Source of the DNA: DATJLY01 sp035518375
GTDB lineage: Bacteria > Pseudomonadota > Alphaproteobacteria > ATCC43930 > CGMCC-115725
DNA: 64,000 nucleotides
Direction: 5' to 3'
Assembly (NCBI GenBank): GCA_035518375.1
Contig: DATIXQ010000117.1
Span: forward strand, 1-64,000
The notes under the pieces were generated by a model, which worked only from the letters and a program-made list of their open reading frames with translations, had not been told where the DNA came from and did not search any database. Position numbers and translations under genes: made by a program. Below, in pieces: positions 16,933 through 26,155 of the stretch (its first letter is position 1; the number at the start of each line of letters is the position of its first letter).

Positions 16933-18801
16933 ATGTCCTTCTTCCGCCTGTTCGAGAGCCTGCTCGAGCCCACGTCGCTTCCGCCCGATGCGCCGCCGCC
17001 GAGCGGGCTCGGCGCATTTTATTGGCATTACGTACGCCAGGTGCGCCATCTCGTCGTCGTGCTCTTCATTGCCGGCTCGGTCGTGGCGCTGCTCGATACG
17101 ACGGTACCGGTCTTCATCGGGCGTCTCGTCGCGCTCGTTTCACACCACGAGCCCGGCAGCCTGCTGCGCGAAGCGGGGCCGCAGCTCGCCCTCATGGCGT
17201 TCGTGCTGCTGATCGCCCGGCCGGTCGCCAACGCGTTCCAGCAGCTTGTCACGAACCTCGCGATCAATCCCGGCTTCAGCAATCTCATCCGCTGGCAGAA
17301 TCATTGGCACGTGGTGCGCCAGAGCTGGACCTTCTTCCAGAACGATTTCGCCGGCCGCATCGCCAACCGTGTCATGCAGACGGGCCCGTCCTTGCGCGAG
17401 AGCGTGGTCGCAGCGACGAACGCGGTCTGGTACATCCTGATCTACGGCACGACAGCGATCGCGCTTCTTGCCTCCAGCGACGTGCGGCTCGCGGTGCCGG
17501 TGCTGATATGGTTCGGCGGCTACGCGCTCACCTTGCGCTATTTCGTGCCACGCGTGCGCGTACGCTCCCGCCGCGTGTCGGAGGCGCGCTCGAACCTCAC
17601 GGGCCGCATCGTCGACAGCTATACCAACATCCTGACGGTGAAGCTTTTCGCCCGGCCGCGCGACGAGGATGCGTTCGTGCGCGCCTCGGTCGACGATCAC
17701 ACCGAGGCCTACCGCCAACAGTTGCGCATCATCACGCTCTTCGGCATGACGCTTTCGATTTTCAACGCCGTCCTGCTCGTCGGCACCGGCACGATCGGCG
17801 TATGGCTCTGGATCGACGGGCGGATCGGCGTCGGCGCGCTCGCCACAGCGCTGCCGCTCGCTTGGCAGATCTCCAACATCGCCGGCTGGGTGGCGCAGAA
17901 CGTGACCTCGATCTTCGAGAATGTCGGCACCGTTCAGGACGGCATGCGCTCGATCGCGGTGCCGCGCCAGATGCAGGACAGCGCGGACGCGACAATGCTG
18001 CGGGTCGAGCGCGGCGCCGTGCGTTTCGACTCCGTCCGCTTCGGCTATGGCACGGTCCGCGGCGTCCTGCATGGGATCGACCTCACGATCGAGCCGGGCG
18101 AGCGGGTCGGCCTCGTCGGGCCCTCCGGCGCCGGCAAGTCAACGCTCGTCAATCTGCTGTTGCGCTTTTACGAGCTCGAGCGCGGGCGCATCCTGATCGA
18201 CGGCCAGGACATCGCCCACGTCACGCAGGAGAGTCTCCGCTCCCGGATCGCCATGGTGACGCAGGATACCTCGCTTCTGCACCGCTCGATCCGCGACAAC
18301 ATCCGCTACGGCCGGCCCGAGGCGAGCGAGGAGGAGATACGCGAGGCGGCCGCGCGCGCCCACGCGCTCGAGTTCATCGAGGGGCTTGAGGATTGGCAGG
18401 GCCGCTGCGGCATGGACGCGCATGTCGGCGAGCGCGGTGTCAAGCTGTCGGGCGGTCAGCGCCAGCGTATCGCGCTCGCCCGCGTCATCATCAAGAACGC
18501 GCCGATCCTGATCCTCGACGAAGCGACCTCGGCGCTCGATTCCGAAGTCGAGGCGGCGATCCAGGAGCAGCTTGACGATCTCATGAAGGGACGCACCGTC
18601 GTCGCCATCGCGCATCGCCTTTCGACCATCTCGCGCATGGATCGTCTCGTCGTGATGAATCACGGGCACATCGTCGAAACCGGGTCTCACGCCGAGCTGC
18701 TGGCGCGCGGGGGAACTTACGCGCGGCTGTGGCGTCGGCAGTCGGGCGGCTTCGACATCAGAGGCGCGGCGCCCGACCTCGACACCGTGCGGTCGCGGTG
18801 A
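16933..18801 (+). CDS. ABC exporter, fused permease-ATPase (MsbA/HlyB type)
   Basis: A 622-residue half-transporter. The N-terminal part (about residues 35-340) holds six transmembrane helices of the ABC_membrane domain. The ATPase follows with Walker A GPSGAGKS at residues 396-403, signature LSGGQ at 505-509, Walker B ILILDEATS with Asp529-Glu530, and the H-loop in VAIAHRLST. It would work as a homodimer exporting a lipid, peptide or drug-like molecule. It converges with the TRAP-type gene at 18814 and diverges from the NicX-like gene. No dedicated substrate gene is next to it, so the cargo is unknown. Confidence 0.88.
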   Translation: MSFFRLFESLLEPTSLPPDAPPPSGLGAFYWHYVRQVRHLVVVLFIAGSVVALLDTTVPVFIGRLVALVSHHEPGSLLREAGPQLALMAFVLLIARPVANAFQQLVTNLAINPGFSNLIRWQNHWHVVRQSWTFFQNDFAGRIANRVMQTGPSLRESVVAATNAVWYILIYGTTAIALLASSDVRLAVPVLIWFGGYALTLRYFVPRVRVRSRRVSEARSNLTGRIVDSYTNILTVKLFARPRDEDAFVRASVDDHTEAYRQQLRIITLFGMTLSIFNAVLLVGTGTIGVWLWIDGRIGVGALATALPLAWQISNIAGWVAQNVTSIFENVGTVQDGMRSIAVPRQMQDSADATMLRVERGAVRFDSVRFGYGTVRGVLHGIDLTIEPGERVGLVGPSGAGKSTLVNLLLRFYELERGRILIDGQDIAHVTQESLRSRIAMVTQDTSLLHRSIRDNIRYGRPEASEEEIREAAARAHALEFIEGLEDWQGRCGMDAHVGERGVKLSGGQRQRIALARVIIKNAPILILDEATSALDSEVEAAIQEQLDDLMKGRTVVAIAHRLSTISRMDRLVVMNHGHIVETGSHAELLARGGTYARLWRRQSGGFDIRGAAPDLDTVRSR

Positions 18802-18813
18802 GCGCTCCGACGA

Positions 18814-19848
18814 TTACGGATTGCGCTGCACCGCCGCCTTGAGCTGATCGTACATCTCCTTGATGGCCGGGCGCTTGGCTCCGACATCGTCGGCGATGGT
18901 GGACATGCGCCGCATGAGCTCGGCCTCGTCGGCCGGCGGAAGCTGGATCAGCTCGCCGCCGTGTTCGGTCCAGGTCTTGCGCTGGTTGGCGAGGTCGTCG
19001 TGCTCCCACGCGACGGCGGCGCGCGCCGCGTCGTCGCCTTCCTCGAGCACGATCTTCTGCAGGTCGGCGGGCAGAGCATCGAACCATTTCTTGCTCAACT
19101 CGGCAACGATCAGCACGTAGTACTGGCTCGTCTCGGTCATGTATTTCGCCGCCTCGTAGAAATGGAGCGGCGTGAAAGCGGGAACGGAGGCGAGCGCCCC
19201 GTCGATCGCACCCTGCTGCAGCGCCGGCAGCACGTCGCCGAGCGACATCGCCACCGGGTTGGCGTCGAGCCGCTTGATCTGCTCGATCTGGAAGTCGGAT
19301 GCCAGGATGCGGATCTTGAGGCCCTTGAAATCGGCGAGCTTCCGCACCGGATTGCGCGTCAGGATCGTCACGGGCGCGTTGACAAAGACCGCGAGACCGA
19401 CGAGTCCTTTGTTCGCGCCAAGCGACAGGAACGCCTTGCGGAATTGGGTGTCGTTGACGACGCGCATCACCTGCTCGACGCTCGTGAAGGTGCCTGGCGC
19501 GCTTCCCACCTCAAAGCGCTCGTCGACGCCGGCAAAGAAATCTGGCGGAAAGGCGATCCCTTGGATCGAGCCGAATTGCGCGCCTTCGATCTCGCGCGGC
19601 GCACTGCCGAGCTGGCCCGAGGGGAATAGCTCGCCCTTGAGCCTGCCGCCTGACTTCTGTTCGGTCCCGGCTGCGAATGTCCTCCAGAATTGCTGCACCT
19701 CGTCGTTAACGGTGAGCGAGCCGAGCTTCATGGTGTAGGTCGTGGTGTCCTCGGCCCTGGCCGTTGGTGCAAAGGTACCTCCTGCCGCGGCGGAGATTGC
19801 GAGCGCAAGCGCGAGCCCGAGCGTTCGACGCAATGAGAGTTGTTCCAT
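18814..19848 (-). CDS. TRAP-type solute-binding protein (DctP family), paralogue
   Basis: A 344-residue periplasmic protein with a signal peptide ending near TARAEDTTT. It shares with the 14445-15476 protein the blocks TYTMKL, KSGGRLKGELFPSGQLGSAP, EIEGAQFGSIQ and GDVLPALQQGAIDGALASV, so the two are local paralogues of one binding-protein family. The ligand-binding Arg is in LKIRILASDF. Start at ATG 19848 with a GGGGGCAG stretch upstream. As for its paralogue, no TRAP membrane subunits are encoded in the window. It stands between the convergent ABC exporter and the glgX gene. Confidence 0.84.
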   Translation of the reverse strand: MEQLSLRRTLGLALALAISAAAGGTFAPTARAEDTTTYTMKLGSLTVNDEVQQFWRTFAAGTEQKSGGRLKGELFPSGQLGSAPREIEGAQFGSIQGIAFPPDFFAGVDERFEVGSAPGTFTSVEQVMRVVNDTQFRKAFLSLGANKGLVGLAVFVNAPVTILTRNPVRKLADFKGLKIRILASDFQIEQIKRLDANPVAMSLGDVLPALQQGAIDGALASVPAFTPLHFYEAAKYMTETSQYYVLIVAELSKKWFDALPADLQKIVLEEGDDAARAAVAWEHDDLANQRKTWTEHGGELIQLPPADEAELMRRMSTIADDVGAKRPAIKEMYDQLKAAVQRNP

Positions 19849-19933
19849 GAAGCGACTGCCCCCTTCTTCCGTGTCGCGGAGTCTAAAGGCGGAAAATGGG
19901 GGCGAGAAGGGACTAGTTGCCGCGCGGTATCGT

Positions 19934-22219
19934 TCAGCCTGACGCGTCCTCGGACTCCGCGACTTCTTCGGACTCGGCGACTTCTTCCGCGTCGGGCGCG
20001 ACCTCATCGATGATCGGCGAGACTTCGGGTGCGGGCGGCGGAGCTTCCGCCTCGATCACGCCCGAATGCGCGGGCGCGGGCTTCTCGGGCGCCCGGTTGA
20101 TGAAGAGTGCGAATGAGCGGCCTTTGAGCGGGAATGTCTCGCCCGACAGAAACCGCCGGCCGTCACCGGCGATGCCGGTCGGCAGTGCCGTGTCGAGCAA
20201 GGGTTCCCATTCCATCGTCACAGGAAGCTGCGGGATGTGGAAATTGATGTCGCCGTGATAGGCGTTGAGCATGATAAGGAAGCTCGCGTCGATGTCGCGC
20301 TGCCCGCCGGCCGTATAAAATTCGCCGGCGCCACCGCCCAAGACGAAGCCGAGGCAGAGAGCGAACGGATTGCTCCAGTCGGCGCTGCTGGCCTCGCGTC
20401 CTTCTGGCGTGAACCAGGTGATGTCCTTCAAGCCTGCGGCCGAGACCACGGCGCCACGGAAGAATCGCGGGCGCGAGAATACGCGGTGCTCTCTTCGGAG
20501 TGCGATGAGGCGGCGCACGAACGCACCGAGCATCTCATCGTCGGGGCCGATCTTCTCCCATTTCGTCCAGGAGATGGGATTGTCCTGACAATAGGCGTTG
20601 TTGTTGCCATCCTGGCTGCGCCCGATCTCGTCGCCCATGAGCAGCATCGGCACGCCCAGCGACAGGAACAGCGTCGCGAGTAGGTTGCGCTTCTGGCGCG
20701 CGCGCAGCTTCAGGATTTCAGGATCATCCGACGGTCCCTCGACGCCGCAGTTCCAACTGAAGTTCGCGTCGGCGCCATCGCGATTGTTCTCGCCATTGGC
20801 GTCGTTGTGCTTGGCGTTGTAGCTGACGAGGTCTTCGAGAGTGAAGCCGTCGTGGCAGGTCACGAAATTGACGCTCGCCCACGGGCGGCGGCCGGCGCGG
20901 CCGAAAATGTCGGATGAGCCCGCGAGGCGCGAGGCCATGTCCGCGGTGACGCCGTTGTCGCCCTTCCAGAAACGCCGCACGGTATCGCGATAGCGTCCGT
21001 TCCATTCCGCCCATCCCGGCGGGAAATTGCCGAGCTGGTAGCCGTCGGCGCCCGTGTCCCACGGTTCCGCGATGAGCTTGCGGCGCGACAGGACGGGGTC
21101 CTGCCGCACCGCGCTGAGGAACGGTCCGTCCTGCCGGAACGTGCCGTCCGCGCGCGCGAGCGTTGGCGCGAGGTCGAAGCGGAAGCCATCGACATGCATG
21201 TCCTCGGCCCAATAGCGCAGGCTATCCATGACGAGCTGCAGAACGCGCGGGTGGTCGAAATTGAGCGCGTTGCCTGTGCCGGTTGTCTCGAAATAGAAGC
21301 GCTTGTCGTCGGCAAGCCGGTAGTAGGCGGCATTGTCGATGCCGCGGAAGCACAGCGTCGGTCCGAGGTGATTACCTTCGCCGGTGTGGTTGTAGACGAC
21401 GTCGAGTAAGACCTCGATGCCGGCATCGTGCAGCCGCTTCACCGCGACCTTGAAGTCGGTGATGAGCGAGTCGGAAAGGTAGCGCGGCTCGGGCGTGAAG
21501 AAGCCGATCGTGTTGTAGCCCCAGTAGTTGCGCAAGCCGCTCGAGGTGAGCCAACGGTCGTTGACATAAGCCTGCACCGGCAGCAGCTCGATCGAGGTCA
21601 CGCCGAGCGTGACGAGATAGTCGATGACGGCCGGCGAGACGAGGCCCGCGAACGTGCCGCGCCGTTCAGGATCGACACCGGGATGACGCATCGTCATGCC
21701 GCGCACATGCGCCTCGAGCACGATCGTCTCTTCCCACGGAACATTGGGGCGGCGGTCGTCGCCCCAGGTGAAGGCCGTATCGACGACGCGGCATTTCGGC
21801 GTGAGGCGCGCGCTGTCGCGCCGATCAAAGGTCAGATCCTGGCGCTCGCGTCGCGTGCCGACGCGGTAGCCGAAATGCGAATCGCTCCACCGGATCGTGC
21901 CTTGAAGCGCCTTTGCGTAAGGATCGAGCAATAGCTTGTGGGGATTGAAGCGGTGCCCGTCGCGCGGCCGATAGGGGCCATAGACGCGATAGCCGTAGAG
22001 AAGGTTGGGTCGCGCATCGGGCAGATAGCCGTGCCAAACCTCGTCCGTATATTCGGGCAGCCGGATGCGTGCCGTCTCGTGCTGCCCGCTCGGGTCAAAC
22101 AAGCACAGGTCGACCGCGTCGGCATTCTCCGAGAACAGTGCAAAATTGACGCCGACCCCGTCCCACGTCGCGCCGAGCGGGTAGGGAAGACCTGGCCAGA
22201 CTCGCGTGCTCGCCGCCAT
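19934..22219 (-). CDS. glgX: Glycogen debranching enzyme GlgX with acidic C-terminal tail
   Basis: A 761-residue glycoside hydrolase (GH13) that removes short maltodextrin branches from phosphorylase-trimmed glycogen. An N-terminal CBM48-like domain (PYPLGATWDGVGVNFALFSENA) precedes the catalytic barrel. The nucleophile Asp349 (FRFDLAP), acid/base Glu385 (AEPWD) and Asp457 (CHDGF) are in place and match the spacing in E. coli GlgX. The last 45 or so residues are Pro- and Glu-rich with a repeated EEVAESE unit and are absent from typical GlgX. Start at ATG 22219. No other glycogen genes are adjacent, which is unusual, since glgX normally sits with glgC, glgA or glgP. Confidence 0.9.
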   Translation of the reverse strand: MAASTRVWPGLPYPLGATWDGVGVNFALFSENADAVDLCLFDPSGQHETARIRLPEYTDEVWHGYLPDARPNLLYGYRVYGPYRPRDGHRFNPHKLLLDPYAKALQGTIRWSDSHFGYRVGTRRERQDLTFDRRDSARLTPKCRVVDTAFTWGDDRRPNVPWEETIVLEAHVRGMTMRHPGVDPERRGTFAGLVSPAVIDYLVTLGVTSIELLPVQAYVNDRWLTSSGLRNYWGYNTIGFFTPEPRYLSDSLITDFKVAVKRLHDAGIEVLLDVVYNHTGEGNHLGPTLCFRGIDNAAYYRLADDKRFYFETTGTGNALNFDHPRVLQLVMDSLRYWAEDMHVDGFRFDLAPTLARADGTFRQDGPFLSAVRQDPVLSRRKLIAEPWDTGADGYQLGNFPPGWAEWNGRYRDTVRRFWKGDNGVTADMASRLAGSSDIFGRAGRRPWASVNFVTCHDGFTLEDLVSYNAKHNDANGENNRDGADANFSWNCGVEGPSDDPEILKLRARQKRNLLATLFLSLGVPMLLMGDEIGRSQDGNNNAYCQDNPISWTKWEKIGPDDEMLGAFVRRLIALRREHRVFSRPRFFRGAVVSAAGLKDITWFTPEGREASSADWSNPFALCLGFVLGGGAGEFYTAGGQRDIDASFLIMLNAYHGDINFHIPQLPVTMEWEPLLDTALPTGIAGDGRRFLSGETFPLKGRSFALFINRAPEKPAPAHSGVIEAEAPPPAPEVSPIIDEVAPDAEEVAESEEVAESEDASG

Positions 22220-22278
22220 CCGCGCAAAATCCCGCAATCGCTGCCGGGGATCAACGGCCCATCTGGTTGGAAAGTTGT

Positions 22279-22294
22279 CGCTCGCGCGAGCGAT
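22279..22294. repeat. 16-bp perfect palindrome in the glgX / ThDP-enzyme divergent region
   Basis: TCGCTCGCGCGAGCGA is fully self-complementary. It lies 60 bases upstream of glgX and about 110 bases upstream of the ThDP-enzyme start, where an operator could serve both genes. No regulator is encoded next to it. Confidence 0.3.
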
Positions 22295-22402
22295 GCCGGC
22301 GAATTTCCTGCCTCGGTTGCACAGGTGCGGCCCCATAGAGAGCCTAGACGAAACTCGCGGATGGCCCTTAAGGTCCGTGCCCTATACCAACGGGGGAATG
22401 GC

Positions 22403-24019
22403 ATGAAAGTCGCCGAAGCGATCGCGCGCGTGCTCGTGGCCGAAGGCGTGCAGTACCTCGTCTGCTACCCGCGCCAGCTCCTTATCGATCCCTGCATCGA
22501 GGCCGGGCTTGAGCCCATAATCTGCCGCCAGGAGCGCGTCGGCGTCGGTATTGCCGACGGCATCAGCCGCTCGACCAACGGTGCCAAGACCGGCATCTTC
22601 TCGATGCAGGGCGGCCCGGGCATCGAAAATTCTTTTCCGGGCGCCGCGCAACTTTTTGGCGACAACGTACCCGTCCTGCTGCTGCCGGGCGGAGCCAATC
22701 TCAACCGCGCCTACACGCCGCCGACCTTCAGCGCCGTCGACAGTTACCGCACCGTCACGAAATGGGCGGCGAGCGTCAATCAGCCGGGCCGCGTTTCGGA
22801 ACTGATGCGCCGCGCCTTTCACCTGATGCGCAACGGCAAGCCCGGCCCCGTGCTGATCGAGGTGCCGGGCGACATGACGGACGCCGAGGCGGGCGCGCTC
22901 GAATACGCGCCGCAGCGGCGCTATCGCGAGGCGCCGGATCCTGCCGACGTGAAGGCCGTGGCGGAAGTGCTGCTGAAATCATCGGCGCCCGTCATTCATG
23001 CGGGGCAGGGCGTGCTCTATGCCGAGGCGACGAAGGAACTGGTGAAGCTCGCAGAGCTCCTCGATGCGCCTGTCCTTACCACCAACACCGGCAAGAGCGC
23101 TTTTCCGGAGAACCATCCGCTCGCGCTCGGCGCCGCGGTCGTATCTGCGCCCAAAATGGTGACGCATTTTCTCAACAAGGCCGACCGCGTGATCGCTGTG
23201 GGCTCGAGCCTCACGCGCACACCGTGGGGCCCCAAGGTGCCGAACGGGAAAAAGATCGTGCACCTCACCAACGATCCCGCGGATATCGGCAAGGAATTTG
23301 CCGCCGAGGCCGCCGCGATCGGCGATGCGAAGCTTGTGCTCGAAGCCTTGATCGCCGAGATCGGCAACCGCAAGCGCGCCAACGGCGCCGCGAAAGAGGT
23401 ACGCGCGGTGAAGGACGAATGGCTCAAGGAATGGAATGGCGAGCTTACTTCGTCCGAGACGCCGATCAACCAGTATCGCGTGATCCACGAGCTGATGCAC
23501 ATCGCCGATCGCGAGAACACCATCATCACGCATGATTCGGGCGGCCCGCGCGAACAGCTCGTGCCGTTCTGGGAGACGCCCGTGCCTCGGGGATATCTCG
23601 GCTGGGGCAAGTCGACCCAGCTGGGGCACGGGCTTGGGCTCATCATGGGGGCGAAGCTCGCCAACCCGGAGAAGCTCTGCATCAACGTCATGGGCGATGC
23701 GTCGATCGGCATGGTTGGAATGGATCTCGAGACGGCCGTGCGAAACCGGATCGGGATCCTCACGATCGTGTTCAACAACGGCCTCATGGCGGGCGAGCGC
23801 GATTCGATGCCGGTCGGGATCGAGCGCCACAACACGCTCGATCTGGGCGGCAACTATGCCGACGTGGCCAAGGCCCTGGGTTCGTGGTCGCGCCGCGTTG
23901 TCGAGCCCGCGGCGATCGCTTCAACGCTCAAGCAGGCGATCGAGGTGACGCAATCGAAGGAGCCGGCGCTCGTCGAGTTCGTGGTGAAGGAAGGCAAGCG
24001 CTTCTCGCGTTATGCCTGA
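22403..24019 (+). CDS. Thiamine-diphosphate-requiring enzyme (acetolactate synthase-like family)
   Basis: A 538-residue three-domain ThDP enzyme. The N-terminal pyrimidine-binding domain has CRQERVGVGIADG with the activating Glu and QGGPGIENSFPGAAQLF. The central Rossmann-like domain follows, and the C-terminal PP-binding domain has MGDASIGMVGMDLE...VFNNG, the ThDP motif GD(G/A)S...NN. The substrate class (2-oxoacid decarboxylation or carboligation) cannot be fixed by motif. ATG 22403 begins the first domain; the frame upstream is antisense to glgX. Its stop is three bases from the convergent PaaK-like stop. It differs clearly from the benzoylformate-decarboxylase-like protein at 51946. Confidence 0.8.
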   Translation: MKVAEAIARVLVAEGVQYLVCYPRQLLIDPCIEAGLEPIICRQERVGVGIADGISRSTNGAKTGIFSMQGGPGIENSFPGAAQLFGDNVPVLLLPGGANLNRAYTPPTFSAVDSYRTVTKWAASVNQPGRVSELMRRAFHLMRNGKPGPVLIEVPGDMTDAEAGALEYAPQRRYREAPDPADVKAVAEVLLKSSAPVIHAGQGVLYAEATKELVKLAELLDAPVLTTNTGKSAFPENHPLALGAAVVSAPKMVTHFLNKADRVIAVGSSLTRTPWGPKVPNGKKIVHLTNDPADIGKEFAAEAAAIGDAKLVLEALIAEIGNRKRANGAAKEVRAVKDEWLKEWNGELTSSETPINQYRVIHELMHIADRENTIITHDSGGPREQLVPFWETPVPRGYLGWGKSTQLGHGLGLIMGAKLANPEKLCINVMGDASIGMVGMDLETAVRNRIGILTIVFNNGLMAGERDSMPVGIERHNTLDLGGNYADVAKALGSWSRRVVEPAAIASTLKQAIEVTQSKEPALVEFVVKEGKRFSRYA

Positions 24020-24022
24020 GGC

Positions 24023-25321
24023 TCAACGCTGGTCGACGAAGCGTTTGGCCTTCACGTCCTCGGCAAAGGCGCGGGCAAGCGCACCGTCCTCGACCAGCGT
24101 CACCGTGGGCGTCACCTCGAAGGTCGCGCGGATCGCGCGCGCGAGCGCCCCAAGCTCGGCCGCGCGGTCGCAATCGCGGCGCAGCTCGACCTCGACCCGC
24201 AGTTCGTCGAGGGTTTCGCTCGCCGCGGCCGCGACACGAAAATCGAGGATGGCGGCGCGGCGGTGCATGAACTCCTCGAAATCGGCGTGGTTGATGTTCA
24301 CGCCGCGCACCTTGAAGAAGCCGGTCGTGCGTCCGGCATGGCGGAAGACCGGAAAGAGCGCGAGCTCGTCGCCCCCTGCGCCCGCAGGCATGAGCGTGCC
24401 GAGATCGCCCATGTTCCAGCGCAGAAACGGCGTGACACTGTTCGTGTAAAGCGGCGTCATCAGCAGGAGGCCGGTCTCGCCCGCCGGCAGCGGCACATGG
24501 CTCGTCTCGTCGACGACTTCGAAGAAGAACAGATCGTCGAACAGGTGGAAGCCGTCATGCACGCTGCTCTCGCTCCCGAGCGGCCCGCCTTCGGCGCAGC
24601 CGAAATGGTCATAGACTTCAGCGCCCCACAGCGTTTCGAGCTTGCGGCGCTTGGCCGCCGTCAGCAGCTCGGCGGCGGAGACGAGCCGGCGCACGCCCGC
24701 CGCCGCAAGGTCGAACCCCTGCGCCTCCGCCATGGCGGCAAGCTGCAAGCCGTAGCTCGGCATACCGAGCCAGATCGCGGGGCGCATTGTGCGGATCAGC
24801 TCGAGCTGCATCTCCGATGGCGTGTTATTGCCCGATCCGGCGCAGATTGCGGCCACGCCCATGCTTTCGGCCGCTCGCGCGATGAGGCGGCCGAGCGGAT
24901 GAATGCCGATGGGGAATGACACGTGCGCCACGTCGCCGGCGCGGCAGCCGGCGACGTGCAGGATGCGGCGATAGCCCTCGAACGAGGCGCGCAGATCTTC
25001 GGCCGAGCGCCCGTAAAAAAGCGGCTTGCCCGTGCTGCCGCCGGAGCGCCAGTAGTCGATAACGTCGCCCCTCGCCGCGTCGCTCGAAAAGCGGGCGGCG
25101 AAATCCTCGGGCGGGATAAGCCTCAGTTCGTCCTTGGTCAGGACGGGAATGCGGCTCCATTCCTCGGGATCGTCGAGCCGGTCGGGAACAATGTGGTCGA
25201 GCCGGCCGCGGTAGTAGGGCGAGCGCAGAGCGCGCTCGAAGGCGAGACGCTTGCGCGCGTTTTGCACCGCTTCGATGTGCTGCCGCGACGGAGGGGGAAA
25301 GCGGAGGCGGTCGAGCTCCAT
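24023..25321 (-). CDS. Phenylacetate-CoA-ligase-like adenylate-forming enzyme
   Basis: A 432-residue member of the PaaK branch of acyl-CoA ligases. The P-loop appears as WRSGGSTGKPLFYGRS (about residues 91-106), the adenine motif as YDHFGCAEGG, the A8-like hinge as GRTTGFFKVRGVNI, and a C-terminal ACT-like lobe ends the protein. Such enzymes activate aryl acids with ATP and CoA. The ATG at 25321 is four bases after the stop of the PaaA-like gene, so both form one leftward unit. The other phenylacetate genes (paaBCDE, paaG, paaZ) are absent, so the pathway is probably not standard phenylacetate breakdown. Confidence 0.82.
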   Translation of the reverse strand: MELDRLRFPPPSRQHIEAVQNARKRLAFERALRSPYYRGRLDHIVPDRLDDPEEWSRIPVLTKDELRLIPPEDFAARFSSDAARGDVIDYWRSGGSTGKPLFYGRSAEDLRASFEGYRRILHVAGCRAGDVAHVSFPIGIHPLGRLIARAAESMGVAAICAGSGNNTPSEMQLELIRTMRPAIWLGMPSYGLQLAAMAEAQGFDLAAAGVRRLVSAAELLTAAKRRKLETLWGAEVYDHFGCAEGGPLGSESSVHDGFHLFDDLFFFEVVDETSHVPLPAGETGLLLMTPLYTNSVTPFLRWNMGDLGTLMPAGAGGDELALFPVFRHAGRTTGFFKVRGVNINHADFEEFMHRRAAILDFRVAAAASETLDELRVEVELRRDCDRAAELGALARAIRATFEVTPTVTLVEDGALARAFAEDVKAKRFVDQR

Positions 25322-25325
25322 GCGT

Positions 25326-26027
25326 TTAGGTTGCGGCCTCCGGCAGGCGGAGCCCTAGCTTCGTCACGATCGCCTGGGCGCGCGCGACGTAATCGGCACG
25401 CATCTCCTCATTCTTGCGCTTCTTGATGCCCCAGCGCCGGAACATCTCGTTGTTGCGCGACCCCGCGCGCCCGAAGAAGGCCGGAATGAAGGGAAAGAAG
25501 CGGTCGATTGCCGCTTGAACCGCGGCCTTGCCCTCAGCCGTGGCGCACAGCTCCTTGCAGAAATCGACACCGAATGAGGAATGGAAGACTTCCTCGGGCA
25601 TGATGAGACGCGCGAGATTCCGGAGCGGCAGGAATGTCGAGGCAATGAGGTCCTCGACCTGAAGAATTTCCGCGAGGTCGCCGATGCATTTGGTGACGCA
25701 GAATTCCTCCCACGTAGCGAGCTCGAAATCGAAGATCGACAGCGGCTGGTGTCCTTCTGGCGTCATCTCCTCGGCCGGGATGCCGATTTCTTCGCCGAGC
25801 TGGCGAAAGCGCACATGATGTCCGTATTCCTCCATCGCGATGCGGCAGGAAAGCCACTTCGCATAAGGCGTGGGCGCGAGCGCGATCGCAGGCTCGTCGA
25901 AGACGCGCGCGCCGTAAAGCTCGTTGACGGCGTGACTGCGCACGATCTTGCGCACCGCCTCCTGGAATTCGGCGGGTGCAGCCGCGAATTCGGCGACGGA
26001 TTGCACTTCGGCCATGGCATCGCTCAT
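25326..26027 (-). CDS. PaaA/PaaC-like ferritin-fold di-iron protein
   Basis: A 233-residue protein of the phenylacetic-acid-catabolic (PF05138-like) ferritin fold. Two carboxylate-rich iron motifs are visible: EEYGHH in the first half (AMEEYGHHVRF) and EEVFHSSFG in the second, with further acidic residues in helices such as WEEFCVTKCIGDLAEI. PaaA is the oxygenase subunit that epoxidises phenylacetyl-CoA, but it needs PaaC, PaaB and the reductase PaaE; none is here. The start at ATG 26027 has no clear ribosome-binding site; ATG 26015 is an alternative. It is followed directly by the CoA ligase, suggesting that it acts on the aryl-CoA made by that ligase. Confidence 0.72.
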   Translation of the reverse strand: MSDAMAEVQSVAEFAAAPAEFQEAVRKIVRSHAVNELYGARVFDEPAIALAPTPYAKWLSCRIAMEEYGHHVRFRQLGEEIGIPAEEMTPEGHQPLSIFDFELATWEEFCVTKCIGDLAEILQVEDLIASTFLPLRNLARLIMPEEVFHSSFGVDFCKELCATAEGKAAVQAAIDRFFPFIPAFFGRAGSRNNEMFRRWGIKKRKNEEMRADYVARAQAIVTKLGLRLPEAAT

Positions 26028-26044
26028 GGCGCAATTAAACCCGA

Positions 26045-26092
26045 TCCGCGGCGAGGCGGCAACGCGCCCTGTTGCCGCTTGCGGGCCGCGGA
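26045..26092. promoter_or_regulatory. Nested 8+8-bp inverted repeat in the divergent promoter region
   Basis: Two perfect 8-bp inverted repeats share a centre: an outer pair TCCGCGGC (26045-26052) with GCCGCGGA (26085-26092), and an inner pair GCGGCAAC (26056-26063) with GTTGCCGC (26071-26078). The inner loop is 7 bases. The structure lies between the PaaA-like gene (leftward from 26027) and the LIV-type binding-protein gene (rightward from 26156). It could be a dimer or tetramer operator or an RNA hairpin. Confidence 0.45.
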
Positions 26093-26155
26093 CTGGCATG
26101 AAATGCTATGCGTCCAACGCGCCGCGCGAGACGGTGCGGACGAGGGAGGATCGAT

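Noticed and set aside
15618..18389. Long open frame of over 900 codons on the plus strand
   Set aside because: It is antisense to the NicX-like gene and then out of frame with the ABC exporter; GC-rich shadow coding with no recognisable domain.
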